64,000 bases of DNA, from positions 94,558,784 through 94,622,783 of the forward strand of contig OZ035962.1 of the NCBI GenBank assembly GCA_964034945.1, written 5' to 3'. A program made the position numbers and the translations under genes. This DNA is from Chrysopilus asiliformis. Lineage: Eukaryota; Arthropoda; Insecta; Diptera; Rhagionidae. Shown here in pieces: positions 35,994 through 45,813 of this stretch. The notes beneath the pieces are model-generated. The model was not told the DNA's origin, ran no database searches, and worked only from the letters and a program-made list of their open reading frames with translations. Positions within the stretch are counted from its first letter, which is position 1. Each line of letters opens with the position of its first letter.

Positions 35994-36093
35994 CAGCCTT
36001 ATTCTAGCTACGGTCACTAGTCACAACTCGGTCACAAGAGCCTCAAATTGTATGGACTTGTGACTTAAGTATCACAACGCCAGAATACGGCTG
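35994..36093. mobile_element. 100-bp MITE, family M copy 2, TAA target duplication
   Basis: This is an inverted copy of the element at 21604-21710, with ends CAGCCTTATTCTAGCTACGG and, inverted, CAGCCGTATTCTGGCGTTG. TAA flanks it on both sides (35991-35993 and 36094-36096). The flanks differ from copy 1, so the two represent independent insertions. Confidence 0.78.
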
Positions 36094-36599
36094 TAAATAT
36101 AAATAGTCTTGGGCCAAAACCTGTGTTTGGTCTTCTCACCTGAAAAATGGGAGGTTTTTTGTACTGAAAGTTTTGAAAGACCCATCAAAGTGTAGCGGGA
36201 TTTGTTTAACTTTGACTCGTGATTGTTAAAAAATTATGGGGTTTTTCTATTCAGAATAAAACAAAAGTTGCACCATAGGCGAAACTTTTCGAAAGAATTA
36301 CTTGGCTGTCAAATATTTTTAATGAAATGCGCCGCAGGTAATATTTTGAATTGGATGCCTTTAGTTTCCAGAGAAAAACTTCGATGTTTTGTCCTTTCCT
36401 TTTTGACGTTCTGGTATCTTTTTAATTTATTTATTTATTTAATTTCCATGTTTCACTGTTCATTGTTTTATTTAATTATTATTGGTGAAAAAGTGATACA
36501 TGTACATTTTGTTCTTTTTCGTTATTTATATTAATTGTAAGTAAAAAAATTTTTTTTGTTAAAATAATTTGTTATAACAAAGTGTATTGGCAGAAGAAA

Positions 36600-36662
36600 A
36601 GTCCTCCTGAAGAAGCCTGACGACAGTAGGCGAAACGTTGAGGCATTCAATAAAAATGTTCT
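36600..36662 (+). other. Hammerhead-like core motif near a possible retroelement 3' end
   Basis: CTGAAGA (36607-36613) is followed by GCCT, a nine-base loop and AGGC (36615-36631), then GAAAC. This resembles the CUGANGA - stem II - GAAA core of hammerhead ribozymes, which are found in Penelope-like retroelements. An extra A separates CTGAAGA from the stem, and I could not place a stem III with a cleavage site, so activity is doubtful. CAATAAAAA, polyadenylation-like, follows at 36648. Confidence 0.3.
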
Positions 36663-36935
36663 AAAAAGGATTAATTAGTTTAATTCGATGACCGAGTAAG
36701 CCGAGGAAACAAGTAGATTTCATAAATTGATCAACGGTCGAGCTTTAAAAAATGGATTCTGGTATCTTAGTTGTTCAAATGTTTCGAAAGGCCGCGTAAA
36801 GCACTATCGCCCAAAGAAACCGTGCTATGGGGCGTTTTTATGCTAAAATCAGACCTGAATGCATGGCAGCCGTTATTATAACTTACAAATGTTTCGTTGG
36901 AATCTATCATAAATTGTAATCCTTTCATCGTAATA

Positions 36936-37020
36936 CAGTAGAATCTCGATAATTCGTATTTCAAGGGACCAGCAAATTCATACGAATTAGCGGGATATAC
37001 GAATTATCGGGATTCTACTG
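36936..37020. mobile_element. 85-bp pogo/Tigger-type MITE, TA target duplication
   Basis: The left end CAGTAGAATCTCGATAATTC and, inverted, the right end CAGTAGAATCCCGATAATTC are 24-bp arms with one mismatch, flanked by TA (36934-36935 and 37021-37022). An inner inverted pair, ATACGAATTA, leaves very little spacer. It is nearly all terminal repeat. A 157-bp derivative lies at 45188-45344. Confidence 0.85.
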
Positions 37021-37022
37021 TA

Positions 37023-38928
37023 TTAAAGAAAATAATGCTTGTTGTTATCCTTTCCCATTTTGACCCAAAAAAATAAAATTTTGATTTTGTGAAAAATTTC
37101 TTTGTTTACGATTACTTTTTTTTTATTGATGTGATTAACTTATATTTCCACCGTTTATAAATTATTTGCTTTGGTTTTTATGTTTTCATAAACAATGGTA
37201 TTTCAAAACATCCCCATCAATTTAACGCACTACAAATAAGTGTAAGAACTTTACTACCTGAAACAACATCATTCCGTAAGATGGGTCATATATCACACGA
37301 TTCCAGATATATGCCATGTATTATACACGATTGGCAAGTGAATTGATGAGAGAATAAGAAGTGGTGGACCAAACCCTGATCCTTGCGGTAATCCTTTTTC
37401 TTTCGATTTTTCTACCTTTGCCATTCTTTCTTTTTGGGGGGGTTTTTTTTCTTCTTCAAAAAGTCGAAAATAAAGTTTACCATTGGCCAGGAGCATTTTC
37501 AACCGAAAGGTTTATTCTTTTTTAGCACAGAAAGCGGCTAAGCGTCGATTTTCTTGTTTATCAACAGAATACGGATACAAAAGTAACGTAAGTTGGTTTG
37601 GTAAACATTTATTCTCAAACCTTTTGCCCTTCTCAACCCGGTTATCATTTTTACGCTTCTTACTTCTAGTTCCCTCATCGATGGCCTCTTACTTACACAT
37701 ATTTTAACAATTCATATCATTTGAACAAGCCGCCCTAAAAATAAACGTACGGCACGGATCTGTGCCAACCGGAAAGTGAAATCCATTTATCGAGTTCTTA
37801 TCTATTGCGGGATATCTTAATATGTACTTCTCGAGGGCAAGAACTAACGAAAAGTAGGTATACAAAAAATTGGTTTCTATGCTAGAAAAAATAAATAAAT
37901 AAAAAAAGCGATGGAAAAATCACCGAAAATCGGAGAAAATGTGAGAAAAGTAGAAAAGTGTCTTTTATATCCTGATGACATTTAATAATAATCTTTCGGT
38001 TGGATCAGGATCAACATCGGTTTTAAAATCGGGGTTGATGTTCGTATATACAGGACCTAAATTTAACCGACTAAAAGTCTCGTCTCTGTGACACTTTATT
38101 CTTTGTGAAAAGTGATATATTCCCTGGTAACACTTACATAATCAATAGAAAATTGTAAAAAGCCATCAAGACGTCAAAAGATCGGAATGAGTTAAAAAAA
38201 ATTCGGGGGCGAAATAGTGAAAATCGATGTGGAAATCATGTGTGTGGATGGTGAGTTTTGCACCAAAAAGAAAAAAAGAATCTCATAAGTTCCAACCCAT
38301 ACCTAACCTTTTCACAATAGTAATGTCCACCCGAACCGCCCATATTTTGCCAATAAAATCGAAAAAGTTTCGCTGTGGACATTCCGATTGGTGTCGATAC
38401 TTTGCTAAGCATAGAAAATCGAATCAAATTTATTGACAACTAAATTCTTATATAGAGAAGGCAACACGGCAAGCAACCAACCATCGCAATGGCAAAGAGG
38501 CAAAGGAAAAAAAAGTAAATTTTATTTACATCGATGTGACGTTATTGTTGTAACTAAATGACGTTCACGAGTACAATTTAAGAGATTCTGATGAGAGTCT
38601 GCTTGAATCGTGTAAGAAATAAAAATCGAAAATTTATTTTTGGCACAATATTTTGGTATAGACTGCCAAGAGGAGTGTTTTTCACTATGACTACATAGTC
38701 AGTATCTAATATAGTTATTTACACATAATAGTGCACTTTTACTAGTATAATTTATTTCATCTGTCTGAGAAGAAGCTATTCGATGTAAGAATCATTTACA
38801 ATTCCTAGAAATTAAATTAAAATGGAATTAAATTAGTATGTTTACCTCTGGTGTATGATTTTTTTTACTAACTCTAGGTTTCTGTACTCTAGGTTTAAAC
38901 CCTATAATTGTATACGGGAGTCACACAA
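37023..38928. other. No gene seen
   Basis: AT-rich DNA without window repeats. Mirror frames near 38227-38439 are open on both strands and have no identifiable features. Confidence 0.45.
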
Positions 38929-39200
38929 CACTCAGAAAAATGTCCAGGTCAACTTTTTGTCAGGTTAACTCTGACCTTACAGAGGTTTCTGTAAGCCAGC
39001 TAGCGGTCAGAGTTAACCTATCTAAGGTCAACTCGTGCAGCTCCCAATGCCCTACTTCACCTGCTGGTGGCGTAATTTCAGAATTTCTCCGACCACAGGT
39101 CAACTCAGTTTTACTTGCCCACATGCAGGCGAACGCGCGCCTGCCCGAGGCCAATTACGCCGTATGTAGGTCGTCGAGTTAGCCGCCATTTTTCTGAGTG
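38929..39200. mobile_element. 272-bp MITE with CACTCAGAAAAATG termini
   Basis: The 14-bp end CACTCAGAAAAATG is perfectly repeated, inverted, at the right end. AA lies outside both ends, perhaps as a 2-bp duplication. Inside, AGGTTAACTCTGACC (38962-38976) is matched by its exact inverse at 39005-39019, and AGGTCAACT recurs at 38946, 39024 and 39097. The element is more GC-rich than its flanks. Frames inside are open on both strands and are not genes. Confidence 0.8.
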
Positions 39201-39694
39201 AACCTGGGTTGCAAAATATATGCGGTCACAAATTGGTCACAGTAACGTCACCGTAACGTTTACGTGACCGTTCTTGTCCAGTTATTTTGTGAAATGGTTC
39301 ATTTTTTCACGAATAGCTTTTGAAAATTTTGGCCACACTTCCCGTGTCAATATCGTCTGTTTAGCTTAAGACAAAACCGTCTAACTGCGCTAGCTTTTCT
39401 TAGCATTTCTAGAGAAGTGTACATAAAACCCGAAGGGATTGTGTACAGGCTAGGGTAGCGACAGCAACGGCTGAATTTAGTTTTGTAGTTTATCTGTTTT
39501 CCCGTCTTTATGCAAACATTTTCCACTATTTGAGGCATCCGGTGAATTTTTTTTTAATGTGTCGCGGCGCTGTACCGGCGCTTTTAATATGTTCAAGGGA
39601 TGCATTATGTTTCCTCGAATTCAGAAAAACGTCCGACTTCCTTAAATAGAGGACAGTGAACGGGAAAAAAGGGGACGAGATGGAAACATTAATT

Positions 39695-39858
39695 TGTATT
39701 TGACCTTAAAAGGCTGTATTTGACCTTAAAAGGCTGTATTTGACCTAAAAAGGCTGCATTTGACCTTAAAAGGCTGTATTTGACCTTAAAAGGCTGTATT
39801 TGACCTTAAAAGGCTGTATTTGACCTTAAAAGGCTGTATTTGACCTTAAGAGGCTGTA
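39695..39858. repeat. 20-bp minisatellite, eight units
   Basis: TGTATTTGACCTTAAAAGGC is repeated eight times at an exact 20-bp spacing (TGACC at 39701, 39721, 39741 and so on to 39841) with only a few substitutions. The low divergence suggests recent expansion and likely length polymorphism. Confidence 0.95.
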
Positions 39859-40329
39859 ATTTATCTTGGCAGTTAAATATTTTCCCCTGCAGTGCAATAA
39901 TTTCTACCCGGTTTAATAAAAATGTTGCATGCGGCGCAATTTTTGTTGCATACCGAAGAACTAAGAAACCTTTTATAACTATATATTCACAAACAAAAAT
40001 TAAGACAAACATCTTTTGCGTCTTTCCAAATTTCAAATCATACACAAAAATGCGATTTATCAATTTTTTTTAGAAATGGAGGGGACGCTAAATACGGGTT
40101 TTGCCCCGGGCGTCGCTTTATCTTGCGCTGCTGGCCACATTAATTAAGAAGACAACATTTACTCATCACCGATTACTAGCCGTGTTAGCCCTTGAGTTTG
40201 GCAGTCTTGCATTTTAGAAAAGTCTGAATGGAAAAGGACTATAAAAAAAATTTCGCCTGCGGAGCATTAGTTTCTTTTACGTTTTGAGAGTATGTAAATT
40301 TTTAAGTTAAATTTCAATGCTAATATTAA

Positions 40330-40588
40330 CACTTTGGCTACCAGCCAAAAAAACGCTTACTCCACTAGTATACACTGGGAAAAAACGCAAAAATCATTTC
40401 TGTACTTTGTGAGTCACCAGTGAACACAAGATCAATACAGACAAAAACGAACGAATCGAATAAAATATAACGGACAAAAAAAACCCCTTTGTACCGCACG
40501 AGCGACTGCACTCAACCATGGAACTCGAGAAACTGACGGTAATGACAATAGTGTGTGTACACCGGTGACTCACATGGTAGCCAACGTG
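40330..40588. mobile_element. piggyBac-type MITE with TTAA target sites, second element
   Basis: The ends CACTTTGGCTACCA and, inverted, CACGTTGGCTACCA abut TTAA on both sides (40326-40329 and 40589-40592). GTGAGTCACC occurs in the left half and GGTGACTCAC in the right, extending the inverted symmetry. It is 259 bp, non-coding, and related in its first bases to the element at 22464-22666. Confidence 0.78.
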
Positions 40589-40734
40589 TTAAAGAGTTGT
40601 TACCGTAATTTTTTTTTTGCAGAAAACTCAATGTGACAATTTAGTTTAACAGCTCTGTTCTACTCTTAGCAGATTTGGCTTTTACTTAAACCCCCCACCC
40701 CCCACCATGATAAACCTTTAGCTACGCCCCTGGC

Positions 40735-40960
40735 TGTCGTTAACGAAAGGGTTAAGCGAACAGACAGAAAGATAGATAAAACTATAAATAAATCGAGGAA
40801 GCTGATAAAAAAAGGGGAACCTTGGGTTGACCCTTGGTCGAAAACCCGCTCCTTGATAACAGTAAGCTAACCAGAAAGTTCTATCCAAATCGGTTCAGTG
40901 GTTCTCTAATTTAAAGCGAACAGACAGACAAGCAGGTAGGAAGACACATAAGCCAATTAT
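40735..40960 (+). repeat. Insect interspersed repeat fragment with AGCGAACAGACAGA motif
   Basis: AAGCGAACAGACAGA occurs at 40753 and, as AAAGCGAACAGACAGACA, at 40914, the second after TCCAAATCGGTTCAGTGG. The text pattern 'CCAAATCGGTTCAG ... GCGAACAGACAGAC' is common in arthropod interspersed repeats, but I cannot assign a family. The boundaries are unclear. Confidence 0.4.
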
Positions 40961-41796
40961 TAATAGATTAAAAATAATGTATTCATTGTTTACCTGCCTG
41001 TAACATAAAAAGCACTGTTATTTTGATCAAATGTTTAATCTATTTATAAAAAATGGTGTTACATACGTTTAACTATATAAATTAGATCTTAATTTAGATT
41101 TATTACTACGAAAATTTATATTCGACCATTCAATTTTTTGTACAACGTGTAAATGTGGCCTAAATTCTCTCTATTCGTATCACACACCTGAATACATTCT
41201 ATATTAAATAACGAATTTGGCACTTTTATAATACGAGCAAAAGATCATAACGTTATTGAATAAAACGCTAATTGGCAGAATCTTTTTTTAGTTAATTAGA
41301 AGTGAACATAATATCATTTCCAACAACGTCATTTAATGTCTATTCTGCCGGCATTCATTTTCTATCTATAATTTTAATAATTGGATAAATCTAATTTGTT
41401 CTAAAATATCATCAATTGAACGAAACATTTTCCTGCATAGCTTCATTTTATGTTTAACATAGAAAAAAAAATTGTCTGTCGATGTGAAATTATGTTCCTA
41501 ATAAATTTAACACCTATTTGTACGTGTAGGCATAAATTACCTAATAATATGGACGTGAAATAAAATTGGATTTTAATCAGAATAAAATGAGAAGAAATTT
41601 TTCGATGTATTAATTTTATGTTCATGATTTGTCTGAATTAACTAAATATAGTTTGAGTTGATTTTTTTTTTGTATTTTTAGAATAAAGGTCATTGGAAGT
41701 TGTTCCCTTTTATTCAACTTTTCTTTGCAAATATGTTTCACTCGAAAACATTTTTTCCCACCTGTCTTTTATTTAAAAATACCGGTTGTTTTCTTT
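40961..41796. other. No gene seen; AT-rich DNA
   Basis: The stretch is strongly AT-rich, with no open frame of interest and no repeat shared with the rest of the window. Confidence 0.5.
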
Positions 41797-43893
41797 AAAG
41801 AACGATGCACGAAAATGCCCCTTTACTAACTTTTGGGTTTCACTTTCGTATTACCCCCATTGGAAAGGTCATTTGCTCTAGTTTCATGGATATAATCTCT
41901 ATTTTGGCGGGGAACTGCAGGGGGATGGTCAGCTGCCATCTTAGGGGTACTGATTTTTTCATGCATTTTTCGACGATTTTTATGCCCCCGGGCTAACTTT
42001 TGAACCAGTTGGGGTTTCACTTTCGTATTACCCCCATTGGAAAGGTAATTTGCTCTAGTTTCATGGACATAAGCTCTTTTTTGGCGGGGAACTGCAGGGG
42101 GATGGTCAGCTGCCATCTTAGGCGCACTGCTTTTTTCATGCATTTTTCGACGATTTTTATGCCCCCGGGCTAACGTTTGAACCAGTTGGGGTTTCACTTT
42201 CGTATTACCCCCATTGGAAAGGTCATTTGCTCTAGTTTCATGGACATAAGCTCTTTTTTGGCGGGGAACTGCAGGGGGATGGTCAGCTGCCATCTTAGGC
42301 GCACTGCTTTTTTCATGCATTTTTCGACGATTTTTATGCCCCCGGGCTAACTTTTGAACCAGTTGGGGTTTCACTTTCGTATTACCCCCATTGGAAAGGT
42401 CATTTGCTCTAGTTTCATGGACATAAGCTCTTTTTTGGCGGGGAACTGCAGGGGGATGGTCAGCTGCCATCTTAGGCGCACTGCTTTTTTCATGCATTTT
42501 TCGACGATTTTTATGCCCCCGGGCTAACTTTTGAACCAGTTGGGGTTTCACTTTCGTATTACCCCCATTGGAAAGGTAATTTGCTCTAGTTTCATGGACA
42601 TAAGCTCTTTTTTGGCGGGGAACTGCAGGGGGATGGTCAGCTGCCATCTTAGGCGCACTGCTTTTTTCATGCATTTTTCGACGATTTTTATGCCCCCGGG
42701 CTAACGTTTGAACCAGTTCGGGTTTCACTTTCGTATTACCCCCATTGGAAAGGTCATTTGCTCTAGTTTCATGGACATAAGCTCTTTTTTGGCGGGGAAC
42801 TGCAGGGGGATGGTCAGCTGCCATCTTAGGCGCACTGCTTTTTTCATGCATTTTTCGACGATTTTTATGCCCCCGGGCTAACTTTTGAACCAGTTGGGGT
42901 TTCACTTTCGTATTACCCCCATTGGAAAGGTCATTTGCTCTAGTTTCATGGACATAAGCTCTTTTTTGGCGGGGAACTGCAGGGGGATGGTCAGCTGCCA
43001 TCTTAGGCGCACTGCTTTTTTCATGCATTTTTCGACGATTTTTATGCCCCCGGGCTAACTTTTGAACCAGTTGGGGTTTCACTTTCGTATTACCCCCATT
43101 GGAAAGGTAATTTGCTCTAGTTTCATGGACATAAGCTCTTTTTTGGCGGGGAACTGCAGGGGGATGGTCAGCTGCCATCTTAGGCGCACTGCTTTTTTCA
43201 TGCATTTTTCGACGATTTTTATGCCCCCGGGCTAACTTTTGAACCAGTTCGGGTTTCACTTTCGTATTACCCCCATTGGAAAGGTCATTTGCTCTAGTTT
43301 CATGGATATAATCTCTTTTTTGGCGGGGAACTGCAGGGGGATGATTTTTTGATGGAAAAATCATTACGCCTAAGATGGCAGCTGACCATCCCCCTGCAGT
43401 TCCCCGCCAAAAAAGAGCTTATATCCATGAAACTAGAGCAAATTACCTTTCCAATGGGGGTAATACGAAAGTGAAACCCGAACTGGTTCAAAAGTTAGCC
43501 CGGGGGCATAAAAATCGTCGAAAAATGCATGAAAAAAGCAGTGCGCCTAAGATGGCAGCTGACCATCCCCCTGCAGTTCCCCGCCAAAAAAGAGATTATA
43601 TCCATGAAACTAGAGCAAATTACCTTTCCAATGGGGGTAATACGAAAGTGAAACCCCAACTGGTTCAAAAGTTAGCCCGGGGGCATAAAAATCGTCGAAA
43701 AATGCATGAAAAAAGCAGTGCGCCTAAGATGGCAGCTGACCATCCCCCTGCAGTTCCCCGCCAAAAAAAGAGATTATATCCATGAAACTAGAGCAAATTA
43801 CCTTTCCAATGGGGGTAATACGAAAGTGAAACCCGAACTGGTTCAAAAGTTAGCCCGGGGGCATAAAAAACGCCAAATCCTGCATGGTTCTTT
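41797..43893. mobile_element. Large fold-back element of 177-bp units, family G copy 2
   Basis: Termini AAAGAACGATGCA and, inverted, AAAGAACCATGCA match the short element at 2867-3230. The left arm holds nine units (the last partial) at an exact 177-bp period, with GGGTTTCACTTTCGTA at 41835, 42012, 42189, 42366, 42543, 42720, 42897, 43074 and 43251. Around 43341-43367 orientation flips and three units follow inverted (period 177, then 178). The arms can pair over more than 500 bp. This architecture matches fold-back elements (FB/Galileo type). Because 177 is 59 codons, a 512-codon minus-strand frame (41826-43364) and a 136-codon plus-strand frame (43375-43785) stay open; they encode the same 59-residue repeat and are not called as genes. 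Confidence 0.85.
43341..43367. repeat. Central spacer palindrome of the fold-back element
   Basis: ATGATTTTT and AAAAATCAT form a 9-bp inverted repeat with a six-base loop at the point where the unit orientation reverses. It replaces the unit sequence between GCAGGGGG and CGCCTAAGATGGC. Confidence 0.75.
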
Positions 43894-43897
43894 GGTT

Positions 43898-44390
43898 AAA
43901 TGCATTTTATCATAAAAGGGAATAGTTTTCGAGAAATTTGCAATAAACTTAATTTTTTTCAAATATCTTGAGAACCGTTAGAGATACACAAAAATTGTTA
44001 AAGCAAAAAATGTATAAAATTTCAAATCCTTTAAATTGTGTTATATTCATTTACCCCAAAAGCCCACGGTTTTCGAGAAATTTAAAAAAAAAACTTTTTT
44101 TCCAAAAAACAAACTGTATGGGAGGTATCCGTTATAGTTAAGGTTTGTTTTCCAAATGTTGATAAAATCTACGATTTTCGTTTACAAAAAAATTCAAGTC
44201 GCTAGGTCAACGAGTTCTCAAGTTATTTAAGATAGATACGTAAAACAGGGAGACGGGCAGACAAGAGACAGATGCACGGAAACGGATTTCGTACTGATCA
44301 GAAAGTTTTATCTGCCCCCTTTCTCCAGTAGGTCTCCCTCATGAATACAATACTTTCCCTCTGTAGCCGAGGATAGTAAAAATCACAAAT
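43898..44390 (+). mobile_element. Helentron-like repeat, family C copy 2
   Basis: It follows the fold-back element directly. Blocks include TTTTCGAGAAATTTGC, TCTTGAGAACCGTTAGAGAT, a second CGGTTTTCGAGAAATTT, the core AAATTCAAGTCGCTAGGTC, GTTCTCAAGTTATTTAAGAT, the decayed array GACGGGCAGACAAGAGACAG, GTACTGATCAGAAA and the end ATACTTTCCCTCTGTAGCCG, closing with AGGATAGTAA. Same order as copy 1 at 17400. Confidence 0.68.
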
Positions 44391-44877
44391 TTTCAACAAA
44401 ACACTGGTTTTAGTTTTTAACTGAAAAATATTTCCACTTACGATTCATCAAAAATTTATTCTTCTTCTTCAAAAATTTTAATAGCTGTCAATTTAATTCA
44501 TTTCTTAATGATAGTCTTTTTGGTATCTTTGTAATGTTTTTTTTTTTGTAAGATGATTAACATTCAAACAAATTATTTGCGGTAGACCCTTTAGATTTAA
44601 CAAAAAAAGAAAGGATTAGTTTTCTTCTACAAGACGGAAATCAATTTACAATTTGTCTGTGAGAATTCTTAAAGGCGAATTACACACGTAATACTTGTAG
44701 CTTTATCAATATTAAAATGGTACATCAATCATTCTCCAGTTCACTTTAAGCACATTTTGACTCAATTCAAAATAATATGATAATGATGAGCCTTCTGCCA
44801 TTTACATATTTGAATATTTGTAGACCGTATTTTGTCATTTAAGTATCATACATGCGATTTGAAAGTACATTGAAACC
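44391..44877. other. No gene seen
   Basis: AT-rich DNA between family C copy 2 and the nested pogo/Tigger-type element. No repeats or frames of note. Confidence 0.45.
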
Positions 44878-45187
44878 TCGATACTGTATACAATTCTATA
44901 GTGTATACCTCACATTTTTTTTTAAATTTCACACTGATTTTAATGAAACTTTTGTAGAACTATAAAAAAATATTCGACGCGTATTTTTCTTATTTGGGCA
45001 GTATTTTGGTTTTAAGGATTTTAGGGGGTTTCTCCCTTTTTCTTTGGGGATTCTTTGAAAACTTTTGAAGGCTACATGCAAAAAAAGCATTTTCGGCAAT
45101 TACTCCGAAACTAACGCTCCGATTTCGATGATGACACTTAAATGAATAAAAGTTTTAAAATCTATTATACATCATATCATACTAATA

Positions 45188-45344
45188 CAGTAGAATCCCG
45201 ATAATTCGTATTTCAAGGGACCAGCAAATTCATACGAATTAGCGGGATATACGAATTATCGGGATTTTTTTCAAGTGACCAGCAAATTCATACGAATTAG
45301 CGGGATATACGAATATCGGGGTACGAATTATCGGGATTCTACTG
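45188..45344. mobile_element. 157-bp pogo/Tigger-type MITE with internal duplication, TA target duplication
   Basis: Ends CAGTAGAATCCCGATAATTC are repeated inverted, flanked by TA (45186-45187 and 45345-45346). It is the 85-bp element of 36936-37020 with an extra internal copy of the block CCAGCAAATTCATACGAATT and GCGGGATATACGAAT, which explains its greater length. It inserted in the TA-rich start of the next repeat. Confidence 0.85.
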
Positions 45345-45740
45345 TATATAAAAATGAGTTGGTGTCTGTCTGTCTGTCTGTCTGTTCCTCTTTCAGGCAA
45401 AAACGGCTGAACCGATTGACTTGAAATTTGGCATGAGTGTCTGTGGTAGTTCTGGTTCCAACATAGGCATACGGAAAAGAAGCCCGAGAGGTGGGGGGAG
45501 TAAGGGGAGGGGGTAAAGTGATCTCGAAACTTAGTTTTCCCTCTATGTTACTCTTTCGCGGGGAAACTACTGAACCGATTGGCCTGAAATTTGGCATAGA
45601 TGTTTGTCGAGGGTCCAGCCCCGACATCGACCCATTAAAAACTAGCCCGATAGGTGGGGGGAGTAAGGGGAGGGGGTAAAGTAATCCCGAAATTTAGCTC
45701 TTCCTCTGTGTTACCGATAGTTATTTATAATTGAAGCCTG
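45345..45740 (+). mobile_element. (TCTG)n interspersed repeat, family N, with two ~163-bp units
   Basis: TATATAAAAATGAGTTGGTG is followed by GTCTGTCTGTCTGTCTGTC and then two tandem units, each with CTGAACCGATTG, CTTGAAATTTGGCAT (or CCTGAAATTTGGCAT) and TAGGTGGGGGGAGTAAGGGG (first copy GAGGTGGGGGG). The (TA)n, then (GTCT)n, then GACTTGAAATTT order parallels the mini-me structure and families A-C. Non-coding. Confidence 0.7.
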
Positions 45741-45813
45741 AGTAGCGTATTCCCGTCGATACTATATACCTCCCTGTTTTGATATCGGTAGACTGTATCG
45801 AAGTTTCAACGTA

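Larger units (their letters stand above)
44878..45811. mobile_element. pogo/Tigger-type element (outer member of a three-element nest)
   Basis: The left end CATTGAAACCTCGATACTGT and, inverted, the right end CGTTGAAACTTCGATACAGT match, with TA outside both (44876-44877 and 45812-45813). A second inverted pair is GTATACCTC near the left end and, inverted, near 45760. The interior is interrupted by a (TCTG)n-containing repeat (45345-45740), itself preceded by a 157-bp MITE. Without these it is near 380 bp, so non-autonomous. Confidence 0.65.

Noticed and set aside
41835..43260. CRISPR-like array because of regular repeats
   Set aside because: Units are contiguous without unique spacers, and the genome is eukaryotic. 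The same holds for the 20-bp minisatellite at 39695.
41826..43364. A 512-codon protein of 59-residue repeats
   Set aside because: The frame follows from a 177-bp unit, lies in the inverted arm of a transposable element, and the unit differences I could see are all amino-acid replacements.
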